Source: Phycisphaeraceae bacterium (GTDB lineage Bacteria > Planctomycetota > Phycisphaerae > Phycisphaerales > Phycisphaeraceae). From it: a DNA stretch of 64,000 nt. Below are positions 42,269 through 51,477 of this stretch, piece by piece. The stretch covers positions 124,001-188,000 of the forward strand of contig JAJDCY010000024.1 of assembly GCA_029260595.1 (NCBI GenBank), in the 5' to 3' direction. How positions within the stretch are numbered: the first letter of the stretch is position 1; every line of letters starts with the position of its first letter. The translations under genes and the position numbers were made by a program. Below the pieces are notes generated by a model that worked only from the letters and a program-made list of their open reading frames with translations, was not told the DNA's origin and searched no databases.

Positions 42269-43573
42269 TTACGTGGGCACGCTTACCCGTTCGATATCGG
42301 CACCCAGGCCCCGCAGCGTGACTTCCATCGACTCGTAGCCGCGGTCCAGGTGGTAGACGCGGTTGATCAGCGTCGTGCCCTGGGCGGCTAAGCCGGCGAG
42401 AACCAGTCCGGCGGAGGCGCGCAGGTCGCTGGCCATGACCGGTGCGCCGATCAGTTTTTTCACCCCGCTGACCAATACGGATGGGCCGTTGCGGGTCAGG
42501 TCCGCGCCCATGCGGGACAGCTCGGCCACGTGCAGGAACCGGTCGGGGAAGATCTTCTCGGTGATGATCGAGTTGCCGTCCGCCAGGCACAGCAATGCCA
42601 TCAGCTGCGCCTGCAGGTCCGTCGGGAACCCCGGGTGCGGCTGGGTGACCACCTGCACCGGTTCGAGCCGGCGGTGGCTGGCGACACGCACCGTCTGGCG
42701 CATCCGGTCTTGCGGCGAGGCGGCCGGGTCTGACTCGACCTCGACGCCGACGGCGGACAGCCGATCCAGCGTCGCGGTGAGCGCATCGACCGGGCAGTTT
42801 TCGATGGTGACCTCGCCGTTGGTGATGGCCGCGGCCAGCATGAACGTGCCCGCTTCGATGCGGTCGGGCATGACCTGGTGATCGGCGCCGGTTAGTTCAT
42901 CGACACCCTCGACGGTGATGCGCGGCGAGCCGGCGCCGGTGATCCGTGCACCCATCGATGTGAGCAGCGCCGCCAGGTCTTCGATCTCCGGTTCGCACGC
43001 GGCGGACTCGATCACGGTGGTTCCGGCCGCGAGCGTCGCCGCGCTCATCACGTTGGCGGTGCCGAGCACGGTGGACCCGAACGGCCCGCCGAGGAATACA
43101 CGAGTGCCGCGCAACCGATCGGTGCGGGCGACGATGTAGCCCTCTTCCAGATCGATCCGCGCGCCGAGCGCCCGCAGCCCGTGCAGGTGCAGGTCGACCG
43201 GTCGATCGCCGATGTTGCACCCGCCGGGCATCGAGACGCGCGCCTCGCCGCGCTTGGCCAGCAGCGGGCCGAGCACGCAGATACTCGCGCGCATCGTGCG
43301 CACAATGTCGTAGTGAGCGGTGCAGCGCGACGGGTCGTCGGTCCGCGCGGTCATCGCCTGCTCCGCATTGTCCTGAACCGCGAACCCCCGGCCGAGCGTC
43401 TCGAGCAGCGCCGTCATGTTGTTGGTGTCGCGCAGGCGAGGCACGCCGCGCAGTGTCACCGGTTCGTCCGTGAGCAATGCGGCCGCCATCAGGATCAGGC
43501 TCGAGTTCTTCGCCCCGTTGATCCGGACACTGCCCCGCAACCGGCGCCCGCCTCGTACGACAAATGCTTCCAT
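42269..43573 (-). CDS. murA: UDP-N-acetylglucosamine 1-carboxyvinyltransferase
   Basis: 434 residues. First committed step of peptidoglycan synthesis: transfers enolpyruvate from PEP to UDP-GlcNAc. Catalytic C119 in MPGGCNIGDRPVDLH (the fosfomycin-target cysteine), K22 in INGAKNSS and the aspartate in FPTDLQAQL are present. The ATG at 43573 starts the family sequence MEAFVVRGGRRLRGSV; the frame is open for 13 more codons. Presence of murA indicates a peptidoglycan-making organism, in line with the present view of planctomycetes. It is divergent from apt across 116 bases. Confidence 0.96.
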   Translation of the reverse strand: MEAFVVRGGRRLRGSVRINGAKNSSLILMAAALLTDEPVTLRGVPRLRDTNNMTALLETLGRGFAVQDNAEQAMTARTDDPSRCTAHYDIVRTMRASICVLGPLLAKRGEARVSMPGGCNIGDRPVDLHLHGLRALGARIDLEEGYIVARTDRLRGTRVFLGGPFGSTVLGTANVMSAATLAAGTTVIESAACEPEIEDLAALLTSMGARITGAGSPRITVEGVDELTGADHQVMPDRIEAGTFMLAAAITNGEVTIENCPVDALTATLDRLSAVGVEVESDPAASPQDRMRQTVRVASHRRLEPVQVVTQPHPGFPTDLQAQLMALLCLADGNSIITEKIFPDRFLHVAELSRMGADLTRNGPSVLVSGVKKLIGAPVMASDLRASAGLVLAGLAAQGTTLINRVYHLDRGYESMEVTLRGLGADIERVSVPT

Positions 43574-43689
43574 CGGTAGTTTGTCCCAGATCGCGCCGCC
43601 AGCGGCAAACACCGGCGGCGTGCGGTGTCAGGCGGGCACCGATCGTGGTACAACGCCTGGAGCATCATCGTCTCCAAAGGACACCGGAC

Positions 43690-44205
43690 ATGACCCTCGA
43701 ATCCCTGATCCGCGACATCCCCGACTGGCCCAAGCCGGGGATCCTGTTCAAAGACATCACCCCGCTGCTCAAAGACCCCGCCGGGCTGGCGATGGCGGTC
43801 GAGCAGATGGCCAACCCGTTCCGCGGTCAGGGCGTCCAAGCTGTTGTCGGCGCGGAGAGCCGGGGGTTTATCTTCGGCACCGCGATCGCCCAGGCGCTCT
43901 CGGCCGGGTTCGTGCCGATTCGCAAACCCAATAAGCTCCCGCATGAGACGGACAGCATCGACTACGAGCTCGAGTATGGCACGGACACACTACAGATCCA
44001 CCGCGATGCCGTCCGCACGGGTGAGCGCGTGTTGATGGTCGACGACCTGCTCGCGACGGGGGGCACGATGAAGGCCTCCTGCGACCTGATCAGTCGGCTG
44101 GGCGGCACCATCGTCGGGATCACCGTATTGATCGAGCTGGCCGGCCTCAATGGGCGGGCCCGGATCGGACAACACGGCGAGGTCCACGCGGTGATTAAGT
44201 ATTGA
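43690..44205 (+). CDS. apt: Adenine phosphoribosyltransferase
   Basis: 171 residues, normal length. Purine salvage enzyme: adenine + PRPP to AMP + PPi. The PRPP-binding motif VLMVDDLLATGGTM is complete and the N-terminal IRDIPDWPKPGILFKDITPLL is typical of Apt. The chosen ATG has AAAGGA upstream; a longer in-frame opening (43564) lies antisense to murA and lacks similarity. The last 11 bases overlap the 3' end of the convergent giant gene. Confidence 0.96.
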   Translation: MTLESLIRDIPDWPKPGILFKDITPLLKDPAGLAMAVEQMANPFRGQGVQAVVGAESRGFIFGTAIAQALSAGFVPIRKPNKLPHETDSIDYELEYGTDTLQIHRDAVRTGERVLMVDDLLATGGTMKASCDLISRLGGTIVGITVLIELAGLNGRARIGQHGEVHAVIKY

Positions 44206-47200
44206 GTCGCTGACGCCGAGTCGCCAGCCCCAGGGTCAGCACGCCCAGGACCACCACCGATGCGGGCTCAGGCGTTTGAGCCAGATTCAGGCCGACCAAC
44301 GCGCCTACGGACTGGGGCGTCCAGGCCAGCGCGCCGTCCTGGCCCGGTGAGCTGAAGTTGGCGGCCATCAGGCTAAGGTCGTCGGCATCGACGGTGAGGC
44401 TCTGATTGAAATCGGCTTGGCGCCATGCTCGCTCGCCGACGCTCTGACCGTAGTTCCCCGCCAGGATCACCAGGTCCAGCAGGTCCACCACTCCGTCAAG
44501 GTTTGCGTCCCCCTCCAGTGCGGTTGCCGTAAGCGTGAGGCTGGTAGCGTTGTACGCGGTGTCAAACAATAACCCGTCTAGCCCCGTTGTGATGACGTTG
44601 TCGAACTCGGTGGCGCCGGGTCGGTCACCCCATATCAAGACCGTAAACGAGTCGGACGGCACGACCTCTCCGTCGAACCCATCGATCAACACGACCTCGA
44701 GCGTCCCGCCCAGCGTTACGCTCGTTGTCACCACGACCTGATCGTGCTCCGTCGCCGGTGTGAAGCCGGCCAGCTCGATGCTCAGCGTCCCCTGCGGCCC
44801 GTACACCAGGTCGCTTTCGATTGTGACCGTCCCGACGCCGTCGCCGGGGTCGTGTCCGCCCAGTAGCTGGGCCGAACCGGGACCGAAGAAGCCGCCGGCA
44901 CCGCTGACCAGCCCGTTGAAGGTCGCCGCTGCGATCACCGTGATCGTCGACCCGCCCGGGCTGACCACGGCCCCGTCGATCGTCGTATCCAGGAGGATCA
45001 GGTCGGTGTGATTCGTCAGCCCGCCCGCCGTGGAGATCAGCGCGTTCGCAGCCATGATGAACCCGTGGTTGGTGATCGCGGCGTCCGTCGCGAGCGTGCT
45101 GCCGTTAACCGTGATCGACTTTTGCTCCGGGATCGTGACGCCCTGGTCCACGATCAATCCGCTGCCGCCGAATCGGGCGATGTGACTGCCGCCCATCAAC
45201 CGGTCGATCAGATGATCGTTCGCACCAACGACGTAACCGCCTGCATCGGTGAGATGGAACGTCCCGCCGACGTAGGTGAGAACCTCCTCGCCGGGTGCCA
45301 GCGGATCGAACATCGCATCGAATGCAGCCGAGTCGACCCGCAGCGTCCCGCCGGTCATCGTGAACTCCCCGGTCTTGCCCGGGATTCCGGTGACGTTGCC
45401 GCCTCCGGCGCCACCCGTGAATCGCAACTGAGTTGTGGGGTGTAACACTAGTTTTCCCCCTGACAGTTCGAGCGCACCCCCATCCCCGCCGTCGCCGCCC
45501 AAGCCCGCGTCGCCACCGCCGATGTCGAGTAACTGTGACAATTCGGCGTGGCCGGCCTCAATTGAGATCTGTCCACCGCGACCCCCCGTGCCGCCCATAG
45601 CGACCCCGTCATTACCCGCCGCGCTGCCCGACAGGTCGACTGGCCCGTTGGCCACCAGGGTGCCGCCGGTGAGTATCACCTGTCCACCATCGCCGCCGGG
45701 CCCGCCGACACCTCGAATGCCGTTCGCATTGCCGGTCCCACCGATACCGCCGACCCCCCCGACGCCCCCGCTGAGGTCCATCGCCGCGGTGATCTCAAGC
45801 ACGCCAGCACCGAGCATCACGGTCCCACCATTGCCGCCTATCCCTCCGCCGCCGCCGGCACCACCGGAACCGTCGCCGGCGCTGCCCATGGCGGCATCTC
45901 CGCCGCTCTCTCCGACCGCGCCATCTCCGCCGGCGAGCCTGACTGACTCGGTAACGCTCAGCGTCCCGCCGGTCAGCGTGAGTGTCCCCCCGTCACCGCC
46001 GGCACCCCCGGCCCCACCCGCCCCGCCGATCGCGCTGAATCCCGCAATGCTATAGAGATTGCTACCCCCGATGCCCCCAGGACTGGCCGGGCCACCTGAG
46101 AGGTCCAGCGACCCTGTGATGTCCAACGTGCTCTGGCTGATCGTGACGCTGCCGCCCTGACCGCCGACCCCGCCGACCCCGCCGGCACCACCGCTTGCCA
46201 ATCCGAAATTCACACCCCCGCCGTTACCGCCGTTACCGCCGGTGCCGCCGGTCAGGAGCACGGATTGTGAAACCGAGGTTGGGCCGGAGATTTCAAGGGT
46301 GCCGCCCTGGCCGCCGATCCCCCCGGTGCCCCCGGGCCCGCCGAGGACGCCGCCGATCCCCAGCCCGCCCAGGCCGCCGGTATTTCCATCGCCGCCGGTG
46401 AGCTCGATCGATCCTGACAGCGTCGCCGACCCGGCCAGATCGATCAGCCCAGCCATCCCCCCGGGCCCGCCGAGCCCGCCGCCACCGCCTTGCCCGCCAC
46501 CGCTCCCGCCGATGCCCCCGAGACCACCGGTCGCCGACAGGTTCACAATCCCCATCAACTGCGATCCGGGATCGGTCTCCAGGACGCCGCCCCCGGTGCC
46601 GGCGCCCCCGTTGGTCCCGGGCAGCCCTGTGCCCCCCGTCTGGCCCATCGCCCCGGGAAAGCCGTTGGCTTCTAACGACGTGCTCGTACCCGACAAGATG
46701 CCATTGCTCGCGACGGTCAGCCCCCCGAAGGCCAGGGCCGAGTCCATCGCGGTGAGGCTCAGCGTCGCCGAGTCCGGCCCACCGTCACCGATACCGATCG
46801 ATCCGTCGGTCGCCACCGACATCCCAGCCGAACCTGCCTGCACGGATCCGCTGTTGATGTTGATCTGACTACCCGCCGAGCCGACCAGGAACCCGGTGGT
46901 CAGCGAGCCGCCGTTCAGGTGAACGGTCCCGCCCGCACCGATGTTTGCGGTGCCTGAAACGGACGCCGTCCCGCCGGCGTTGAGCGTGAGCGTCCCGGTA
47001 CCCGACCCCGCGATATGCAGGTCGCCGCTTAGCGACCACATGCCGCCGCCGTTGTCCGCGACTGTGACCGATCCAACGCCACCGATCTCCTTGCCAATCC
47101 GCCCCGTCCCGCTTGCGGCACTTGCCCCATTGTTGATTGTCAACGTACCCGCGTCGGTATCGCCAACGACCAGTTCATCGGCGCCGAGATCGAATGTCGC

Positions 47201-48238
47201 GCCGTTATCCAGTGCGACAGACGGCCCCGCGGCTCCGTTGACCGCGAAGCCGCCGCCGGCCACGGACACCGCACCGCCGTCAACGGTGAGGGTGCCGCCG
47301 GTGTGGTTGAGCGTCCCGGCGGTGGTGTCGATGCTGGCGGTCGTCAGCGACCCGTCGTTGAGGTTGAGTGTCCCGGGGGCCCAGGCCTTGGTCTCACCCG
47401 CCACCGACACGTCGCCGCCGTTGATCGTGAGCACGCCGGTATCACCGGCCCCGACATCGCTACCACCGATGAACAGGCCGCCTGAGTTGGTCCACTGCGA
47501 GTCGTTGCCGTCGATCGTGGCGTGCCCGTCCGACCCGGGCGTGGTGCCGATCGTCGCTATTGTATTGGTCACGGTGGCCCCGGCTGAGATCGTGAGGGCT
47601 CCGGCGCCACCGTGTCCGACGTCCAGCCCGCCCGGTACATCCCAAGTCGAACCCCCACCGACGACGGCGACCTGCGTGACGCCCGCGGCCCCGCCGGCGG
47701 GGCCGATCATCCCCGGCAGTGTCAGCGTCAACACATTGTCCGGGCCGATGAGGTCGACGGCCCAGTCGGCGCCCAAGCCGGCGAAGTCATTGTCCTTCAC
47801 CGCGACCCGCAGCGCGTAGTTGCCGATGGCCAGGGGCGACGGGACAGGGGTCGTGTCGCCGGCGGCAAAGCTCAGCAGCGCGTCGAGGTTTCCAGGCACG
47901 GCGGTTGCGTTGTCGGTGAAGGCGATCTGTGCGGGCACACCGTCGAACAGCGCCAGAGTCGGATCGAACCCGCCAGCCGGGATCGCCTGTCCCGCGAGAT
48001 TGTTGCCGCCGGAGTGTGACCAGGTTCGCAGCGTCAGTGGGTCCGGGTCGGTGACGGGTTGCGACAGATCGAAGGGGATCTCTTGCGTATCCGTCGGATC
48101 CATCAGGCGGCCCTGCAGCGAGAATCCGGCGTCAGCCGACACGGCGGAGCCTGAGAAGGCGGCCATCGCAGCGCAGCATGCCGAGGCGATCGCGATGCCA
48201 ATCGGCATGACCTTATTGTGATTGCGCATTGGCCCCAT
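44195..48238 (-). CDS. Giant glycine-rich PEP-CTERM protein with dockerin-like pair
   Basis: 1347 residues from ATG 48238 (AGGAG upstream; the open frame is 28 codons longer). Signal peptide about 1-36 (GIAIASACCAAMAAFSGSAVSA). The body has repeats of strand-turn units (G-x-L-x-I/L-x-G-G). At about residues 550-960 is a region of near-continuous G-G-x-G-G motifs (GGLGGIGGSGGGQGG type) that may form a polyglycine-II-like or flexible spacer. It ends with a calcium pair (DANLDGVVDLLDL, DFNQSLTVDADDL) and PEP-CTERM TPEPASVVVLGVLTLGLATRR. Unlike the two upstream giants it has no HExxH site. Probably a surface or matrix protein; ligand unknown. Confidence 0.87.
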   Translation of the reverse strand: MGPMRNHNKVMPIGIAIASACCAAMAAFSGSAVSADAGFSLQGRLMDPTDTQEIPFDLSQPVTDPDPLTLRTWSHSGGNNLAGQAIPAGGFDPTLALFDGVPAQIAFTDNATAVPGNLDALLSFAAGDTTPVPSPLAIGNYALRVAVKDNDFAGLGADWAVDLIGPDNVLTLTLPGMIGPAGGAAGVTQVAVVGGGSTWDVPGGLDVGHGGAGALTISAGATVTNTIATIGTTPGSDGHATIDGNDSQWTNSGGLFIGGSDVGAGDTGVLTINGGDVSVAGETKAWAPGTLNLNDGSLTTASIDTTAGTLNHTGGTLTVDGGAVSVAGGGFAVNGAAGPSVALDNGATFDLGADELVVGDTDAGTLTINNGASAASGTGRIGKEIGGVGSVTVADNGGGMWSLSGDLHIAGSGTGTLTLNAGGTASVSGTANIGAGGTVHLNGGSLTTGFLVGSAGSQININSGSVQAGSAGMSVATDGSIGIGDGGPDSATLSLTAMDSALAFGGLTVASNGILSGTSTSLEANGFPGAMGQTGGTGLPGTNGGAGTGGGVLETDPGSQLMGIVNLSATGGLGGIGGSGGGQGGGGGLGGPGGMAGLIDLAGSATLSGSIELTGGDGNTGGLGGLGIGGVLGGPGGTGGIGGQGGTLEISGPTSVSQSVLLTGGTGGNGGNGGGVNFGLASGGAGGVGGVGGQGGSVTISQSTLDITGSLDLSGGPASPGGIGGSNLYSIAGFSAIGGAGGAGGAGGDGGTLTLTGGTLSVTESVRLAGGDGAVGESGGDAAMGSAGDGSGGAGGGGGIGGNGGTVMLGAGVLEITAAMDLSGGVGGVGGIGGTGNANGIRGVGGPGGDGGQVILTGGTLVANGPVDLSGSAAGNDGVAMGGTGGRGGQISIEAGHAELSQLLDIGGGDAGLGGDGGDGGALELSGGKLVLHPTTQLRFTGGAGGGNVTGIPGKTGEFTMTGGTLRVDSAAFDAMFDPLAPGEEVLTYVGGTFHLTDAGGYVVGANDHLIDRLMGGSHIARFGGSGLIVDQGVTIPEQKSITVNGSTLATDAAITNHGFIMAANALISTAGGLTNHTDLILLDTTIDGAVVSPGGSTITVIAAATFNGLVSGAGGFFGPGSAQLLGGHDPGDGVGTVTIESDLVYGPQGTLSIELAGFTPATEHDQVVVTTSVTLGGTLEVVLIDGFDGEVVPSDSFTVLIWGDRPGATEFDNVITTGLDGLLFDTAYNATSLTLTATALEGDANLDGVVDLLDLVILAGNYGQSVGERAWRQADFNQSLTVDADDLSLMAANFSSPGQDGALAWTPQSVGALVGLNLAQTPEPASVVVLGVLTLGLATRRQRLNT

Positions 48239-48553
48239 ACCGGCCTCTCCTTTGTGCCTCGGGGGCAATGGCCATACGCCGATCGGCTGGGGTGCGTCAG
48301 GCTGCGCTCCCTCGACCGGCATGGTCGTTGCCCATTTTGGTAGTGCTACCTGGTAGTGCTACATGGACCTCCAGCCAGACCGCCCGATTCCCGTTCCACG
48401 CATCGGGCGGCTGGTTGATCTCCCCACGACCGCAGACCCCGATCCGCACAACGACGGCGGGCGCCTCGCGGGCGCGGGTGGTGCGTCAGTCTGGCTTGGT
48501 TAATCGCGCCTCCAAAGCGGTAAGCCAGCGTCATTATAGCAGAAAATGGGGCG
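48239..48553 (-). other. Leader and control region of the glycine-rich PEP-CTERM gene
   Basis: 315 bases between the gene start and the convergent-side end of the regulator gene. Contains an extended -10 box TGCTATAAT (minus strand, 48541-48533), no good -35, and two operator-like palindromes at 48339-48363. Transcription from this box would give a leader of about 290 bases. Confidence 0.5.
48339..48363. promoter_or_regulatory. Tandem LacI-family-like operator palindromes
   Basis: GGTAGTGCTACC (48339-48350) is followed one base later by GGTAGTGCTACA (48352-48363). Each is an inverted repeat of GGTAG around TG, the form of operators bound by LacI/GalR-family regulators (for example TGGTAGCGCTACCA-type sites upstream of TonB-dependent carbohydrate genes). 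It lies about 100 bases before the start codon, between the -10 box and the gene. No LacI-type gene is in the window. Confidence 0.5.
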
Positions 48554-49216
48554 TTATTCGGATTCGACCAGAATTTTTGATGCCGCGTGTGTGCCGAGGG
48601 TCACCGGGGGCTGGGAATCGGGGGTGATTGTCACGGCATCGGCGGCGGGGTCGCGGTGTTGGACGACTACGCCGCGGCCTGGGGTTAGGCCGGATCGATC
48701 GACGAATTTTAAGAAACCCGGGTCCTGGTCTAGCACGCGGGCGATCCGGGTTGGCTGGGTCAACGGGCAGTCGGCCAGGCTGGCCAGGGTTGGGGTGTCC
48801 ATCACACCGGTGGCGGGGGGGATCGGGTCGCCGTGGGGGTCGACGCTGGGGTGGTCGAGGTAGGTATCGATGCGCTCAAGCACCTTGTCGGAGATCGCGT
48901 GTTCGAGCTCCTCGGCTTCGGCGTGGACCTCGGTCCAACTCAGCCCGAGAACGTTGACCAGGAATAGCTCAACCAGGCGGTGCCTCCGCAGCACGTGCAG
49001 AGCCAGCTTCTCGCCCTGCGGCGTCAGCGCCACGCCCGCCCGCGGCTCGTATCGCACGAGTTCGGCATCGCTGAGGGCCTTGATCATCGACGTGGCTGTG
49101 CCCGGCGTCACCTCCATCGCGGTGGCGAGCTGGCCCATCGCGACGAGGTCCTGGTCGCTGGTCTGGCCGATCAGATAGACGTGCTTTAGGTAGTTCTCAA
49201 CGGTGCTGCTGGCCAT
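48554..49216 (-). CDS. mntR: DtxR/MntR-family metal-dependent transcriptional repressor
   Basis: 220 residues. The N-terminal winged helix (about 1-70) recognises DNA; the metal and dimerisation domain follows with H79 in LRRHRLVELFL and the E102-x-x-E105-H106 set in AEELEHAIS. This has E where DtxR has a cysteine, the MntR manganese-type arrangement. A C-terminal SH3/FeoA-like domain (about 155-220) is also present. The gene is divergent from the TroA-like operon, which it probably represses with manganese (or iron) as co-repressor. A CTAAGTTTAG palindrome at its own -10 region suggests autoregulation. Gene name by analogy. Confidence 0.88.
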   Translation of the reverse strand: MASSTVENYLKHVYLIGQTSDQDLVAMGQLATAMEVTPGTATSMIKALSDAELVRYEPRAGVALTPQGEKLALHVLRRHRLVELFLVNVLGLSWTEVHAEAEELEHAISDKVLERIDTYLDHPSVDPHGDPIPPATGVMDTPTLASLADCPLTQPTRIARVLDQDPGFLKFVDRSGLTPGRGVVVQHRDPAADAVTITPDSQPPVTLGTHAASKILVESE

Positions 49217-49276
49217 GCGGGCTCCTGAATCCTTGTGCTGGTTCGCGGCGTGTTCCAGTCGCCGTGTGGACGGATC

Positions 49277-49289
49277 ATTCTAAGTTTAG
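49277..49289. promoter_or_regulatory. Promoter box with CTAAGTTTAG palindrome upstream of the regulator gene
   Basis: On the minus strand a -10 box TAGAAT (49282-49277) overlaps the inverted repeat CTAAGTTTAG (49280-49289). An operator at this place would block transcription of the regulator gene, in line with autoregulation in this family; no -35 is clear. Confidence 0.35.
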
Positions 49290-49384
49290 GTCGCTCGTCG
49301 CCGCTTGGCCGGGGCATGGCCGGGTGCGTGCCGCGCGGCGGGCGTGCCGGACGTGGTTCGTAAGGCGATTTTGCGGGCATTCTG

Positions 49385-49420
49385 ATTTTGATTGGCCAAA
49401 ATAAAAAGTTTGGCTAATAT
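49385..49420 (+). promoter_or_regulatory. Promoter and probable operator of the metal-uptake operon
   Basis: TTGGCC (49392-49397) and TAATAT (49415-49420) with 17 bases between them form a good promoter. An inverted repeat ATTTTG-N6-CAAAAT (49385-49402) covers the -35 box, and TTGGC(C/T)AA-type half repeats recur at 49392 and 49410. Repressor binding here would shut off the operon. The assignment to the adjacent MntR-like regulator is inference. Confidence 0.6.
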
Positions 49421-49523
49421 ATCAAGAGGCCGAGGGCTCTATCCCGCCAGCCCAAGTCCTGTGGGACGGCGGCATGCGGGCGGACCGACTGGGATACTCA
49501 ACGAAAAACGATCGAGGTGTATT

Positions 49524-50594
49524 GTGATCACGATTGCGAAAACTACTTCACGGTTAGCTACCTTTCAGGCGGTACGCCGGGCTTCGAAACTGGCCTTGCT
49601 TAGTCTCGCGCTGACGATCGCGGGATGTGGCGAGGCGGGCGATGCCGGCCAGGCCAACAACGCTGATGCCAACGCCGGTCAGACCATCGCGTATCCGTAC
49701 CGCGTCACCGCAACCGTCGGCATGGTCGCCGATATCGTCCGGCAAGTCGCCGGCGACAAAGCCGAAGTGACCGGCATCATCGGCGATGGGGTGGACCCGC
49801 ACCTGTACCGCCCAACCGCGCGGGCTGTAAAGTCGTTGCAGTCGGCCGACGTTGTTTTTTATAGCGGGCTGATGCTCGAGGGGAAGATGGGCGATCTGTT
49901 CGTCAAGCTCGCGCGTAAGCGGCCGATCTACGCGGTGACCGAGTTGGTCGATCCCGAGTACCTGCTCGAACCCGAGGGGATGGCCGGGCATTACGATCCT
50001 CACCTGTGGATGGACGTCGCCGCGTGGATGAAAGCGGTCGAGGCCGTCGCGTCGTCACTCGCCGAGTTCGACCCGGATAACGAAGCGTACTACGAGAAGA
50101 ACGCGCAGACCTACCTGCAACAACTCGCCGCGCTGGACGCCTATGCGCGCGAGGTGGTCGCGTCGATCCCCGAGCGGCAGCGCGTGCTCGTCACCGCGCA
50201 TGATGCGTTTAACTACTTCGGCCGGGCGTACGGGCTCGAAGTGCTTGGCGTGCAGGGGCTGTCGACCGAGTCCGAAGCCGGGCTCGAAGACCTCAATCGT
50301 CTGGTGGACCTGATCGTCGATCGCGGCGTCGGTGCGGTGTTTGTCGAGACAAGCGTGTCGGACAAAAACGTGCGAGCACTGATTGAAGGCGCCGCGTCGC
50401 GCGGGTGCGATGTGCGTATCGGAGGCAAGCTTTTCTCGGACGCGATGGGGGCCGCGGAGACCTATGAAGGCAGCTACGTCGGCATGATTGATCACAACGT
50501 GACGGTGATTGCGCGCGCGCTCGGCGGCAGCGCGCCGGCAGGTGGGATGCAGGGGCGATTGGCCGCGCAGCTAGGCGGGGTCGGCCATGAATAA
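49524..50594 (+). CDS. troA: TroA/ZnuA-like metal-binding lipoprotein of an ABC importer
   Basis: 356 residues from the GTG at 49524, with GAGGTG upstream. A lipoprotein signal ends at C35 (LSLALTIAGC). The mature protein is a class A-I binding protein with four metal ligands: H93 in DGVDPHLYRPT, H160 in YDPHLWMD, H226 in VTAHDAFNYF and D306 in LFSDAMG. This is the set of Treponema TroA, which binds zinc and manganese. The long helix between the lobes is present. Genes for the ATPase and both permeases follow with overlaps. With the MntR-type repressor next door, manganese is the likeliest physiological ion (inference). Confidence 0.9.
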   Translation: MITIAKTTSRLATFQAVRRASKLALLSLALTIAGCGEAGDAGQANNADANAGQTIAYPYRVTATVGMVADIVRQVAGDKAEVTGIIGDGVDPHLYRPTARAVKSLQSADVVFYSGLMLEGKMGDLFVKLARKRPIYAVTELVDPEYLLEPEGMAGHYDPHLWMDVAAWMKAVEAVASSLAEFDPDNEAYYEKNAQTYLQQLAALDAYAREVVASIPERQRVLVTAHDAFNYFGRAYGLEVLGVQGLSTESEAGLEDLNRLVDLIVDRGVGAVFVETSVSDKNVRALIEGAASRGCDVRIGGKLFSDAMGAAETYEGSYVGMIDHNVTVIARALGGSAPAGGMQGRLAAQLGGVGHE

Positions 50595-51477
50595 GCCTTC
50601 TGCCGCCACCACAACTAATGCGAGTGCCGCGCCGGTCCACCCGCGCGCCTCGCTGGCCGAGCCCGCGCCCTGGCCGGGTGCGCCCAAGGTTGCGACCGGC
50701 GCTGAGCACCCCGAGGATGCGCCGCTATCGATCCACGACATGACCGTCGCGTATGACCGCAAGCCGGTGCTTTGGGACATCGATTACAACGCGCCCCAGG
50801 GCAAGCTGATTGGGATCATCGGTCCCAACGGCGCGGGCAAGAGCACGCTGATCAAAGCCGTGCTCGGGCTTGTCCCAATGGCATCGGGGAAGGTGTCGAT
50901 CTTCGGTAAGCCGTACAGCAAGCAGCGCCGCTTGGTCGGGTATGTCCCGCAGCGCGAGAGCGTCGATTGGGACTTTCCGGTTAGCGCGTTGGATGTTGTC
51001 GCGATGGGGTTGTACCGGCGGATCGGATGGTGCTTGCCGGTGACCCGCCGTCACCGCAACGCGGCGCGTGAGGCGTTGGACCGCGTGGGCATGGCGGACT
51101 ACGCCGATCGGCAGATCAGCCGGCTGTCGGGCGGGCAGCAGCAGCGCGTCTTCCTGGCGCGCGCGTTGGTGCAGGACGCGTTGGTGTACTTCATGGACGA
51201 GCCGTTCGCGGGGGTCGACGCGGCGACGGAGCAGGCGATTATCGCACTGTTGCAGGAGCTGCGCCGAGGCGGGAAGACCGTGCTGGTAGTACACCACGAC
51301 CTGCAGACCGTCGAGACTTACTTCGACGAACTTCTATTGCTGAACATGCGGATCGTCGCGGCCGGCGAGACCGGTGAGGTTTTCACGCAAGAGAACCTGC
51401 ACAAGACCTATGGCGGTCGGTTGACACTGCTCGACCAGGCCGCCGAGGCGATGGCGCGCAAGGGGGTCAGGCGGTGA
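50587..51477 (+). CDS. troB: Metal ABC transporter ATP-binding protein
   Basis: 296 residues; the first 48 form an alanine/proline-rich extension unusual for this family (normal length about 250). ATPase motifs: Walker A IGPNGAGKST, signature RLSGGQQQR, Walker B VYFMDEPFAG, and H-loop VVHHD. The VPQRESVDWDFPVSALDVV segment is typical of zinc/manganese importer ATPases. The ATG overlaps the binding-protein stop by eight bases, and its end overlaps the first permease gene by four bases, so the operon is tightly coupled. Confidence 0.92.
   Translation: MNKPSAATTTNASAAPVHPRASLAEPAPWPGAPKVATGAEHPEDAPLSIHDMTVAYDRKPVLWDIDYNAPQGKLIGIIGPNGAGKSTLIKAVLGLVPMASGKVSIFGKPYSKQRRLVGYVPQRESVDWDFPVSALDVVAMGLYRRIGWCLPVTRRHRNAAREALDRVGMADYADRQISRLSGGQQQRVFLARALVQDALVYFMDEPFAGVDAATEQAIIALLQELRRGGKTVLVVHHDLQTVETYFDELLLLNMRIVAAGETGEVFTQENLHKTYGGRLTLLDQAAEAMARKGVRR

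Larger units (their letters stand above)
49217..49523. other. Divergent control region between the regulator and the uptake operon
   Basis: 307 bases. Contains the two promoter/operator sites listed separately and no coding frame that looks real, although the frame of the binding-protein gene is open from a TTG at 49392 inside the promoter. Confidence 0.55.

Noticed and set aside
45435-46868. Long plus-strand frames rich in P and S
   Set aside because: They are the antisense of the glycine codons of the PEP-CTERM gene (GGN read as NCC).
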